Source: CAZRHH01 sp964599885
GTDB taxonomy: Bacteria; Chloroflexota; Dehalococcoidia; DSTF01; JACRBR01
Length of the DNA: 21,998 nucleotides
Assembly (NCBI GenBank): GCA_964599885.1
Contig: CAZRHH010000049.1
Coordinates: 1-21,998 of the forward strand
Direction: 5' to 3'
A program made the position numbers and the translations under genes. Each line of letters starts with the position of its first letter. The first letter of the stretch is position 1. Under the pieces are notes generated by a model. It was given only the letters and a program-made list of their open reading frames with translations. It ran no database searches and was not told the origin of the DNA. Positions 7,414 to 15,169 of the stretch are shown in pieces.

Positions 7414-8469
7414 TCAGTCCTTCCGGTGATCTAGCGTTTCGGTGCGCAGCTTGGTCGGAGCCCGATCATAGAACGTAGCGAGTTCGTCGCGCGCAAATGC
7501 CGGGAACGGTGTCTCGTGATCCTCGGACTCCAGTATAACCCTCGCTGGCCCGTTCGCGACGACACCAATAGCATGGCACGCTGTGCCGCTCGCGAACAAT
7601 GCGTCAATAATCGCCGACGCCTCTGCGGCCGCGACGACTGCCAGCAACGAGCCTGAGGCAAGTAGCCCTAACGGTTCGAGATCGAGTGCCTCGCAGATCA
7701 GGCGCGTCTCCAGAAGAACCGGTATCGACGTCCGATCGACCACGAGGGTCATGCCCGCTGCCGCTGCCATTTCGTGCAGCGCCGTGGCTACGCCGCCCTC
7801 CGTTGGATCGTGCATCAGCCGTGGCCGCGCCACTTCGCACAGCACACGCGCATCTTTCACGACGCTGATCCCCGGTTCAAACAGCAACGCGCCCGCCTGG
7901 CTGATCGTATCGCGCCCCACGCCCGACTCCGCGAGCGCGCCCGGCGAGTCGCGCGCAAGGAGGGCCGTACCCTCTATCGCGACACCGTTCGTCAAGAGGA
8001 CAACATCGCCTGCGACAATGCCAGCGCCAGTCACAAGCTCGTCCCGCGTCGCCTCGCCGAGCATCGTGCCGGCGATAATCGGGCGGTCGATGCCTGCCGT
8101 GACTTCCGTGTGGCCGCCGACCAGCGACACATCGAGCGCGGCGCAGGCGGCAAGCAGATCGTCGAGTATGCGGCCCGGCAGATCATCCGGTGCCTCGGCC
8201 GGTAGCAGCACCGTCGCGAGGAACCAGGCCGGGCGCGCCCCCATGCAGGCAACGTCGTTCGCATTCACGTTGACGGCGTACCAGCCGATGCGGTCGCCCG
8301 CGAACGTCACGGGGTCGCTCTTTGCCACGATCAGCCTATCGCCAAGGTCGATCACCGCCGCGTCCCGCCCGACGCCCGGCCCGAACAACACCCGAGGATC
8401 GTTCGATGGGATGCGCGCAAGCAGCTCTGCAAGCAGTGCCTGCGGAAGCTTTCCGGTTCGCAGACTCAT
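7414..8469 (-). CDS. AIR-synthase-related protein (PurM/HypE/ThiL/SelD superfamily)
   Basis: This 351-aa protein shows superfamily landmarks: GRDAAVIDLGD (34-44) and NVNANDVACMGARP (67-80) for ATP and metal binding, GGHTEVT (118-124), and MHDPTEGGVATALHEMA (219-235) at the start of the C-terminal domain. Members phosphorylate or activate small substrates with ATP. It most resembles HypE-like proteins but lacks the C-terminal Pro-Arg-x-Cys tail on which HypE carries its thiocarbamate (it ends ETLDHRKD), and no hyp genes are present. The specific reaction is therefore unknown. Its ATG overlaps the stop of the preceding SRPBCC gene by 4 nt (ATGA), so the two are coupled. Confidence 0.8.
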   Translation of the reverse strand: MSLRTGKLPQALLAELLARIPSNDPRVLFGPGVGRDAAVIDLGDRLIVAKSDPVTFAGDRIGWYAVNVNANDVACMGARPAWFLATVLLPAEAPDDLPGRILDDLLAACAALDVSLVGGHTEVTAGIDRPIIAGTMLGEATRDELVTGAGIVAGDVVLLTNGVAIEGTALLARDSPGALAESGVGRDTISQAGALLFEPGISVVKDARVLCEVARPRLMHDPTEGGVATALHEMAAAAGMTLVVDRTSIPVLLETRLICEALDLEPLGLLASGSLLAVVAAAEASAIIDALFASGTACHAIGVVANGPARVILESEDHETPFPAFARDELATFYDRAPTKLRTETLDHRKD

Positions 8470-8930
8470 CCGGCGGCGCGCTGAACGACGTGATCGCTGA
8501 ACGCGTCGACTAGCCGCGGCAGCATGCGCCGCGCTCCCGTACCCAGCGTCATACCGACGACAAGGTCGCCGACGATGCCTTGCCCCTGGGCACCCAATTC
8601 AATCTCTAGCGTGCATCCCTCATCGTCGTCGTTCAGGGCGAACTGAAGGTACGCCGCCTGTACACCGCGTGAGATGGAGACGTTGGAGTCGCGGTATTCA
8701 CAAACGAGCATCGCCGGCTCGGACCAGCGCGTGATCTGCCAGCGCGTCCACTCGCCGTGCTGGTCGCCGGTCGCAAGAAGCTCGGCTCCCTCGCATGGCG
8801 CGGCGCTATCGACAAGTTTCATCGCGGACATATGAGGAAACCATGCCGGCCACGAATCGAAGTCCGTCAGCACTTCCCAGATGAATGCTGCCGGTGCGTC
8901 GTAGTCTTGCGACAGGTAGTAGGACGCCAT
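8466..8930 (-). CDS. SRPBCC / START-like ligand-binding protein (polyketide cyclase/dehydrase type)
   Basis: This 154-aa protein begins MASYYLSQDYDAPAAFIWEV and continues with TDFDSWPAWFPHM. The 'domain entry, helix, Asp-x-x-x-WPxWxP' pattern is typical of the SRPBCC fold, which encloses a hydrophobic ligand cavity. Family members bind lipids, polyketides or cofactors, or act as cyclases. The end (LVVGMTLGTGARRMLPRLVDAF) fits the long C-terminal helix of the fold. It overlaps the AIR-synthase-like gene by 4 nt and starts 36 nt after the lyase gene. CoxG-type SRPBCC proteins occur beside MoxR/vWA pairs in carbon-monoxide dehydrogenase maturation loci, a suggestive parallel, but this sequence is not clearly CoxG and no cox structural genes are present. 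Confidence 0.72.
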   Translation of the reverse strand: MASYYLSQDYDAPAAFIWEVLTDFDSWPAWFPHMSAMKLVDSAAPCEGAELLATGDQHGEWTRWQITRWSEPAMLVCEYRDSNVSISRGVQAAYLQFALNDDDEGCTLEIELGAQGQGIVGDLVVGMTLGTGARRMLPRLVDAFSDHVVQRAAG

Positions 8931-8966
8931 ACGTGCGCCAGCATAGCATCGGCGGGCGCCACCGGC

Positions 8967-10355
<1,389 letters not shown>

Positions 10356-10391
10356 CTGCCCTCCTCTGCCAGATTCACGTCGTGCCGTAAG

Positions 10392-10422
10392 CAGAAGGCC
10401 CCCGCGTACGCGGGGCCTTCTG
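10392..10422 (-). terminator. Strong hairpin terminator after the dockerin-repeat gene
   Basis: A near-perfect stem (10392-10407 with 10408-10422, one bulged C) has the outer arm CAGAAGGCC and a GCGT-ACGC tip. It lies 25 nt past the stop of the minus-strand secreted protein. The run CTTCTGCTT on the minus strand is a modest U-rich tail. It separates that gene from the aspA operon. Confidence 0.75.
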
Positions 10423-10447
10423 AGCGCGACCAATATTTGAACGACGG

Positions 10448-12778
10448 CTAACAGTTGCCCTGCGCGCGGGCTGCCTGCTGTATATCAACCACGTTGATCA
10501 CACCGTTGCGGTCGACATCGTACCCGAGTACGTATGCAGGACTCGATGCCAATCCCTGCGCCGAGGCGATCTGCTGAAGATCGACCACGTTCACGAAGCG
10601 GTCAGCGTTCACCGACGCGATCTCTTTACTGTCGACGCATCCGTCAGCGTCGGTTTGACTGGAGGTCGGGTCGCTGTTGTAGCGAATGAACTCCACCCCG
10701 TCGGCGAACAAATCGCTATCCGTATCCACCGAAGCAGGGTTCGTGCCAAGCGCCGTTTCAAACGCGTCGGTCAAGCCATCCTTGTCCGTGTCCCCCGGCG
10801 GGGCGGGATTCGGCTTGCTGCCGCTATTGTTCGGGTTGGTGCCAAGCGCGCATTCCGCGCCATCCAGCGCGCGGTCGCCGTCTGTATCACGCTTCAACGG
10901 ATCCGTTGCACCGGACGCAGCGGCGCACGGCGGCCCAGCGGTCTCCCCGACGTTCGACAGTCCATCAGCGTCTGCGTCCGGGTCGCACGCATCGCCGAGG
11001 TGGTCGGACTTCGGGTGTGTCAGGTCGTTAAACGGGATCGAGGCTGGCAGATCCACGAAGTCTCCGTCGACGTTCGACTGGCCCGGGTTGGGTGCCGTGA
11101 CGCAGTTGTCCTCAGCCGGATTGGTGTTCGCCACCGCGTGCGTCGTCGAAGGCTTGTCTTTGAATCCGTCGTCGTCGCTGTCCGGATCGCAGGCCTGCGT
11201 CCCCTGGGCAAGTTCCGCGATACTCTGCACACCGTCCGCATCCTGATCGAACGCAGCGTCCTGTACGAGTACGTTCAGGCACGAATTCAGAACTTCGTAG
11301 CCGTCGGGCATCGTGTCCCCATCCGTATCCGGCGCGTTCGGATTCGACGAGTACGTGACCACTTCGCCGCCGTCGCTCACGCCGTCACCATCTGAGTCGG
11401 GATCAAGCGGATCCGTGAGGTGAATGTTGACCTCGTCACCGTCGCGGAGGCCATCGTTGTCGGTATCCGCGTCATTCGGGTCTGTCAGCGTCGTATTCAC
11501 TTCCTCCGCGTCATCCAAGCCGTCTCCGTCGGTGTCCTGCAGCAACGGAGACGTCCCCAGGTTGATCACCTCATTGCCATCCGTCAACGTGTCGCCGTCG
11601 GTATCGGCGAGATTCGGGTTCGTGCCGATCACGATCTCCTGGAGGTCGTTGAGGGTATCATCGTCCGAGTCGGGATCGTTCGGATCCGTGAAGAATGTGT
11701 TTACTTCCGGCGCATCATTGATGCCGTCGTCATCTGAGTCGACATCGTTCGGGTCGGTGTTCGTGGTATCCGTCTCCACGCCGTCGCTCAGCCCGTCGCC
11801 GTCCGAATCCGCGACGTTCGGATCGGTGTTGGTGGTGTCGACCTCCTCACCGTCGAGGAGTCCGTCGCCGTCGGTGTCATTGTCGAGGGGATCCGTAAAC
11901 GTCGTCTCCACCTCTTCGCCGTCGTCAAGGCCGTCGTCGTCGCTGTCGGCGTCGTTCGGGTCGGTGCCGCGCAGCGCTTCCTCGGCGTCGTTTAGCCCAT
12001 CACCGTCGGTGTCCGGAATAGTCGGCGTGCTGGTGGATGTCGGCGTTAACGTCACTGTTGGCGTTTGCGTCACCGTCGGCGTCTGCGTCTCGGTCGGAGT
12101 CGGTGTGTCCGTCGGCGGCGCTGCGACTTCGACGCTCGCATCGATGCACGCGCCAGGGCTGTCTCCGCTAGGCCCGCAGTTGACGAGGTCGATGCCATCT
12201 CCATCAGCGACGAGCGCCGCGTCGAAAACCAGCGTCCCCGCTCCCTGCGCCGTGTTGTACGTGACGGTGGCCAGCAGCATACTCGCGCCGGCTGCCACGG
12301 TCGGCCCTGTCCCGCCCAGCAACAGACATCCCATTCTTGATCGGGCGACGTTCGGATCCGGATCGTCGTCCGCGGCGAGCGGGAGGAATGAGCAGTTCCA
12401 CGTTCCCGATGACCCCGGGCCAGCCTCGTTGAAGTCCGGGTTCGCATTGAAGCCCGTGCCATCGGGAACGGTGGGGGGATCGAAGCTCTGCTGCGGCGTG
12501 GCCACGAGCGCGAACGAGAACGACGCGACGACAACCGGGTCGGGACTCTTGTTGGTGTAAACTATCCCCACCGCGATGCTGCTGGTCCCCGACGGGTACG
12601 AGCAGTCCGACTGCACGCCGCCTGCTGCGCCGCAGTCAGCGGCGAATTCGTCCGGCGGTGGCGGTGGTGGCTCCCCGGCTTGGATATCGTCTCCACGCGT
12701 CAAGACCATGCCGCCAGCAACGGCGAGCGCAACGAGCAGTGTGAAGCCAAGGGCGCGAAGGCGTGACGTCCCTGCCAT
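10448..12778 (-). CDS. Secreted Ca-binding repeat protein with T/P linker and C-terminal dockerin
   Basis: This 776-aa protein starts with a signal peptide (basic MAGTSRLR, then a hydrophobic stretch to about residue 27). Residues about 55-220 look like a cohesin-type beta-sandwich. A T/P-rich linker follows at 221-255. From 256 to 483 there are ten tandem 22-23-residue units of the form DxDxDGxxDxxE...TDPN (thrombospondin-3/EF-hand-like Ca loops), with looser units to about 700. The last 67 residues are a dockerin with two Ca-loop-plus-helix units (ADRFVNVVDLQQIASAQG and DVDRNGVINVVDIQQAARAQG without its last residues). It should be exported and Ca-stiffened. The ATG has GGAGG 7 nt upstream. 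A promoter and terminator flank it, so it forms its own unit. Partner and role are unknown. Confidence 0.85.
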   Translation of the reverse strand: MAGTSRLRALGFTLLVALAVAGGMVLTRGDDIQAGEPPPPPPDEFAADCGAAGGVQSDCSYPSGTSSIAVGIVYTNKSPDPVVVASFSFALVATPQQSFDPPTVPDGTGFNANPDFNEAGPGSSGTWNCSFLPLAADDDPDPNVARSRMGCLLLGGTGPTVAAGASMLLATVTYNTAQGAGTLVFDAALVADGDGIDLVNCGPSGDSPGACIDASVEVAAPPTDTPTPTETQTPTVTQTPTVTLTPTSTSTPTIPDTDGDGLNDAEEALRGTDPNDADSDDDGLDDGEEVETTFTDPLDNDTDGDGLLDGEEVDTTNTDPNVADSDGDGLSDGVETDTTNTDPNDVDSDDDGINDAPEVNTFFTDPNDPDSDDDTLNDLQEIVIGTNPNLADTDGDTLTDGNEVINLGTSPLLQDTDGDGLDDAEEVNTTLTDPNDADTDNDGLRDGDEVNIHLTDPLDPDSDGDGVSDGGEVVTYSSNPNAPDTDGDTMPDGYEVLNSCLNVLVQDAAFDQDADGVQSIAELAQGTQACDPDSDDDGFKDKPSTTHAVANTNPAEDNCVTAPNPGQSNVDGDFVDLPASIPFNDLTHPKSDHLGDACDPDADADGLSNVGETAGPPCAAASGATDPLKRDTDGDRALDGAECALGTNPNNSGSKPNPAPPGDTDKDGLTDAFETALGTNPASVDTDSDLFADGVEFIRYNSDPTSSQTDADGCVDSKEIASVNADRFVNVVDLQQIASAQGLASSPAYVLGYDVDRNGVINVVDIQQAARAQGNC
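11330..12013 (-). repeat. Ten tandem 66-69-bp coding repeats (Ca-binding units)
   Basis: The DNA repeats with a 69-bp period (two units of 66 bp), each encoding one D-x-D-x-D-G-x-x-D-x-x-E unit. Units differ in sequence, so this is an aged tandem array. Phrases such as GGATCCGT and CCGTCGCCGTC recur on the plus strand. The array is one open frame with no spacer, hence protein repeats and not a CRISPR. Confidence 0.85.
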
Positions 12779-12823
12779 GCGAGAACCTCCGAAGCGGGGA
12801 TACGTTCTGGTTAGTACTTCGCC

Positions 12824-12851
12824 ATGTTACGCCCGTATCACGCAATGTCAA
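12824..12851 (-). promoter_or_regulatory. Promoter of the dockerin-repeat gene
   Basis: On the minus strand, a perfect TTGACA (12851-12846) is followed 16 nt later by TAACAT (12829-12824). This is a good housekeeping-sigma promoter 46 nt upstream of the start codon. The -35 box is part of a 5+3+5 inverted repeat, GTCAA-TAC-TTGAC (plus strand 12847-12859), which could be an operator. Confidence 0.6.
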
Positions 12852-12899
12852 TACTTGACGACGGAGCGAATTAGCCGTCGAGCGGCGACTTCAGGAGGG

Positions 12900-13258
12900 T
12901 CAGTCTTCGTCGATGCTGAGTAGGTACGTGCCGGGCGGGCCGGGGGTGTCGCGCGTGCGGCTGGTGTCGCACACGCAGATTGCAGGTCCCGGGCCCGACC
13001 CGGCGGGCGTCGTGGTCAGCGGATTGCGGCCGATGACGGATACGACACCAAATCGCTCGAACGTAGTGCACCCAGGGTGCGCGGGTCGGAATCACAGGGG
13101 TCAGGGTCAGGGGTTGGGGTAGCGTGATACCGGCCGACTTCGTCCGTGAGAGCGCGAATCTTGCGGCGAAGAGCGCCGGCAGCCGTCTGTGCGGGTCGCG
13201 TCGAGCGGGTTGCGTGGCCCGCGTCGAAACGTCCTGGTGCAGTCGAGTTGCCGTTCAT
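12900..13258 (-). pseudogene. Small frameshifted gene under the riboswitch
   Basis: An 80-codon frame starts at ATG 13258, 5 nt after GGAGAG, and ends at a TGA at 13016. It begins MNGNSTAPGRFDAGHATRST and includes LRRKIRALTDEVGRYHATP. At about 13075-13020 codon character moves to another frame, which runs on as TTFERFGVVSVIGRNPL, then ICVCDTSRTRDTPGPPG and ends YLLSIDED at a TGA at 12900-12902. That frame uses G/C-ending codons heavily, as real genes here do. A single -1 (or +2) shift would join both into a protein of about 120 residues. It has no signal peptide and no family I recognise. An assembly or sequencing indel, a decayed gene, or two unrelated frames are all possible. Confidence 0.4.
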
Positions 13259-13287
13259 GTGATCTCTCCGCCCATGAGGCCGGAGAG
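13259..13287 (-). promoter_or_regulatory. Shine-Dalgarno-sequestering hairpin (riboswitch expression platform)
   Basis: On the minus strand, CTCTCCG (13287-13281) pairs perfectly with CGGAGAG (13270-13264) around a 10-nt loop. The right arm contains GGAGAG, the ribosome-binding site lying 5 nt before the ATG at 13258. When the hairpin forms, translation of the small gene should be blocked. Confidence 0.6.
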
Positions 13288-13297
13288 GCGTAGAGAT

Positions 13298-13323
13298 GCC
13301 CTCTATCCGCAGCGGATGAGGGC
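13298..13323 (-). other. 11-bp hairpin between riboswitch aptamer and start site
   Basis: GCCCTC plus ATCCG (13298-13309, bulged T at 13304) pairs with CGGAT plus GAGGGC (13313-13323) around a 3-nt loop. It lies between the aptamer and the SD-hiding hairpin. No U-tract follows on the minus strand, so it is probably a structural spacer of the leader RNA. Confidence 0.55.
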
Positions 13324-13329
13324 TGCAGA

Positions 13330-13440
13330 CTCCGACCCATAAGGTTGTTGCCTTCGGCGGCCCGGCTACCGTATCCGCGATGCGGACGTAGGCCCGTGGC
13401 TTTGCGTCGCCGCCTTTCAGCGGGTTTGCCTTTGTCGGAG
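13330..13440 (-). ncRNA. Cyclic-di-GMP-I (GEMM-I) riboswitch aptamer
   Basis: Read on the minus strand, the conserved GEMM-I blocks appear in order: GGCAAACC (13430-13423), a stem CCGCU/GGCGG capped by a GAAA tetraloop (13418-13415), GACGCAAAGCC (13408-13398), GGGCCUA (13395-13389), a second hairpin with tip UCCGC-AUC-GCGGA inside CUAC/GUAG, and GGUAGCCGGGCCGCCGA (13370-13354). These match the known Vibrio Vc2 aptamer block for block. A 7-bp helix CTCCGAC (13440-13434) with GTCGGAG (13336-13330) closes it. GEMM-I RNAs bind cyclic-di-GMP. Downstream lie an SD-hiding hairpin and a small gene, then the dockerin-repeat gene on the same strand. Confidence 0.88.
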
Positions 13441-13449
13441 CGATCTTCA

Positions 13450-13480
13450 GTTGTACTTCCACAATCGGCGCCCTCGTCAA
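13450..13480 (-). promoter_or_regulatory. Candidate promoter of the riboswitch transcript
   Basis: On the minus strand, TTGACG (13480-13475) and TACAAC (13455-13450) are separated by 19 nt, slightly long. The predicted start would fall a few nucleotides ahead of the closing helix of the aptamer at 13440, which is where it should be. Confidence 0.4.
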
Positions 13481-13504
13481 ATTCTGTTGGCTTCTGATGT
13501 CTAA

Positions 13505-13522
13505 TTCCGGAACTGAAGTTCC
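13505..13522. promoter_or_regulatory. Overlapping palindromes in the divergent promoter region
   Basis: TTCCGGAA (13505-13512) is a perfect palindrome and shares bases with GGAAC-TGAA-GTTCC (13509-13522), an inverted repeat with 5-bp arms. It lies between the riboswitch promoter (minus) and the secreted-protein gene (plus), a natural place for an operator. The regulator is unknown. Confidence 0.3.
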
Positions 13523-13620
13523 ACAATGTCTCGTGCAACACCCGCTAACCGCTTTGAAACACCATCTCGCCGCCGCCGCTTTACGATGAACGCGCAGGCA
13601 AACGCAGCGGAGGAGGCGGT

Positions 13621-14403
13621 ATGAAGAGACGGAAGTGGGTGCTGGCAGCGGTAGGCGCGGCGCTGGTCGTCACGCTCGGCGCAGGGGCGGCAATGGCCCA
13701 GGCCGGTGAGGAAAACGGCGGCGTGTCGTTTCTCGACCGCGTCGCCACGAAGCTCGGCGTCGACCGGCCGCAGCTTGATCAGGCAATCCAGGAGTCGCGT
13801 GACGAGGAGATCGATGAACGCGTGGCGGCGGGAGACCTCACGCAGGAAGACGCCGACCGCCTCAAGGAACGCCTCGACGACGTACCCGACGGCGGGTTCT
13901 TCCCGCTCGACGGCCCGCCTGGCGATCACCGTTTTCGCTTCGAGTTCCGCGGCGGCGACGGACACCGCTTCGAATTCGACTCGGACGACCTCGAGGGCTT
14001 CGCTCCCAAGCTCAAGGGCGCCGGCTTCGGCTTGTTCGAGATGCACGACAAACTGGCCGAGTTCCTCGGCGTCGACGAAGACGCGCTCCTCGATGAACTA
14101 CAGGCCGATGGCGCGACGCTCGGCAGCATCGCCGAGGCGCACGGTAAGAGCCGCGAAGAGCTTCGAGACTTCCTGCTCGCCGAACTTCGCACTGGCGTCG
14201 ACAAGGCGGTCGAGGAAGGCTGGCTTCCGCAAGACGGCGCGGACAGGCTCTACGACCGCATCGCCGAGCACGTCGACCGCTTCATCGACAGCGATTTCGG
14301 AATGCCCAACTTCCCGCGGCTGTTCGAGGACCGCGAGCGCGAAGATGGCGACGAGGACGCGCCGCAGCGAAGCGAGGAACCCGTTCGCAGCTTCCGCTCG
14401 TAG
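13621..14403 (+). CDS. Secreted acidic helical protein of unknown function
   Basis: This 260-aa protein has a clear signal peptide: MKRRKW, a hydrophobic core, and an AMA|QA cleavage site at about residue 27. The mature part has two related helical blocks, about 35-85 (FLDRVATKLGVDRPQLDQAI ... LTQEDADRLKERLD) and about 140-225 (LAEFLGVDEDALLDELQADG ... LPQDGADRLYDRIAEHV). Between them is a Gly/Asp/Phe-rich linker (GGDGHRFEFDSDD). The 'LG[VI]xxxxLxxxL ... GxLxxxxADRL' pattern is seen in small secreted YckD/DUF2680-like proteins of Gram-positives and Chloroflexota; I use that only as a resemblance. AGGAGG lies 5 nt before the ATG. A strong terminator follows, then a two-component system that may sense or control it (inference). 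Function unknown. Confidence 0.75.
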   Translation: MKRRKWVLAAVGAALVVTLGAGAAMAQAGEENGGVSFLDRVATKLGVDRPQLDQAIQESRDEEIDERVAAGDLTQEDADRLKERLDDVPDGGFFPLDGPPGDHRFRFEFRGGDGHRFEFDSDDLEGFAPKLKGAGFGLFEMHDKLAEFLGVDEDALLDELQADGATLGSIAEAHGKSREELRDFLLAELRTGVDKAVEEGWLPQDGADRLYDRIAEHVDRFIDSDFGMPNFPRLFEDREREDGDEDAPQRSEEPVRSFRS

Positions 14404-14413
14404 CTCACATAGC

Positions 14414-14450
14414 AACGGCAGGGTGCCCGAGCGCCCCTGCCGTTTCTCTT
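14414..14450 (+). terminator. Intrinsic terminator after the secreted-protein gene
   Basis: AACGGCAGGG (14414-14423) pairs perfectly with CCCTGCCGTT (14435-14444) around an 11-nt loop, followed by TCTCTT. It lies 11 nt past the stop codon. Confidence 0.85.
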
Positions 14451-14455
14451 ATACT
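14450..14455 (+). promoter_or_regulatory. Candidate -10 box (TATACT) for the two-component operon
   Basis: TATACT lies just after the terminator and 15 nt before the response-regulator start. No good -35 is visible 17 nt upstream, where the terminator stem sits. Transcription starting here would give a leader of under 10 nt; GGAGA (14456-14460) lies 10 nt before the ATG. Confidence 0.3.
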
Positions 14456-14470
14456 GGAGACGTAATATCT

Positions 14471-15169
14471 ATGAACGACACCGAAAGCTCTCCCCGCGTA
14501 CTCGTCGCCGATGACGATGCCAACATCGCCGACCTCGTCCGCATGTATCTCGCCCGCGCCGGTTACGACGTGACGGTTGCGCATGACGGTGACGCGACGC
14601 AGCGGTTGCTCCGCGAGCAGCCCTTCGACCTCGCCGTCCTCGACATCATGATGCCGGGCAGCGATGGCCTGCAAATTATTCGCAACCTCAGGCGGCGCAC
14701 GGAGATGCCCGTCATCTTCCTGTCGGCGCGCTCCTCAGACATCGACAAGGTGTCGGGCCTGCAATTGGGCGCCGACGATTACATCACCAAGCCGTTCAAC
14801 CCGGCCGAACTGATCGCCCGCGTACACTCCGTGTTGCGCCGCAGCCGCGTCGCTTCCGAGCCGGCGGGCGAACTGATCTCGCTGGGCGAACTGCGCATGG
14901 ACGTACGCAACCGCGACGCCACCGTCGCCGGCGAACCGATGACCCTCACGCCGAAGGAGTTCGACCTGCTCGCGACGTTCTGTCGCTTCGTGAACGTCAC
15001 CCTCGACCGGGAGAAGTTGCTTGACCTCGTCTGGGGGACGTCGTTTTACAGCATGCGGACCGTCGACGTCCATATCGTCCGTCTCCGCAGCAAGCTCGAC
15101 GGTTCCGGCCTGAAGATCGAGACCGTTTGGGGGAGTGGGTATCGGCTCGTCGAGGCGGTGCCTGCGTGA
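14471..15169 (+). CDS. OmpR/PhoB-family response regulator
   Basis: This 232-aa protein has a receiver domain (about 9-122) with the acidic triad Asp14-Asp16 (LVADDD), phospho-acceptor Asp58 (LAVLDIMMPG), Ser85 and Lys107 (ITKPFNP). A C-terminal winged-helix DNA-binding domain (about 135-230) includes LTPKEFDLLATF and RTVDVHIVRLRSKLD, then VWGSGYRL, the OmpR/PhoB hallmark. The frame is open far upstream, but that part runs through the previous gene; the ATG at 14471 begins the receiver fold directly and follows GGAGA. It overlaps the kinase gene by 4 nt (GTGA). The regulon is unknown. Confidence 0.9.
   Translation: MNDTESSPRVLVADDDANIADLVRMYLARAGYDVTVAHDGDATQRLLREQPFDLAVLDIMMPGSDGLQIIRNLRRRTEMPVIFLSARSSDIDKVSGLQLGADDYITKPFNPAELIARVHSVLRRSRVASEPAGELISLGELRMDVRNRDATVAGEPMTLTPKEFDLLATFCRFVNVTLDREKLLDLVWGTSFYSMRTVDVHIVRLRSKLDGSGLKIETVWGSGYRLVEAVPA

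Noticed and set aside
11330..12013. Regularly spaced repeats that might be read as a CRISPR array
   Set aside because: Units are diverged, contiguous, 66-69 bp and in one open frame encoding DxDxDG loops; there are no unique spacers and no cas genes.
13298..13323. The 11-bp hairpin as an intrinsic terminator of the riboswitch
   Set aside because: No U-tract follows on the minus strand, and an SD-hiding hairpin lies right before the start codon, so translational control fits better.
13331..13480. A minus-strand protein frame through the riboswitch region (start near 13480)
   Set aside because: Its codons over 13330-13440 are the conserved RNA blocks of the aptamer; the credible start is the ATG at 13258 with its own ribosome-binding site.
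13706..14470. Long upstream extension of the response-regulator frame
   Set aside because: It runs through the secreted-protein gene and its terminator; the receiver fold begins right after the ATG at 14471.
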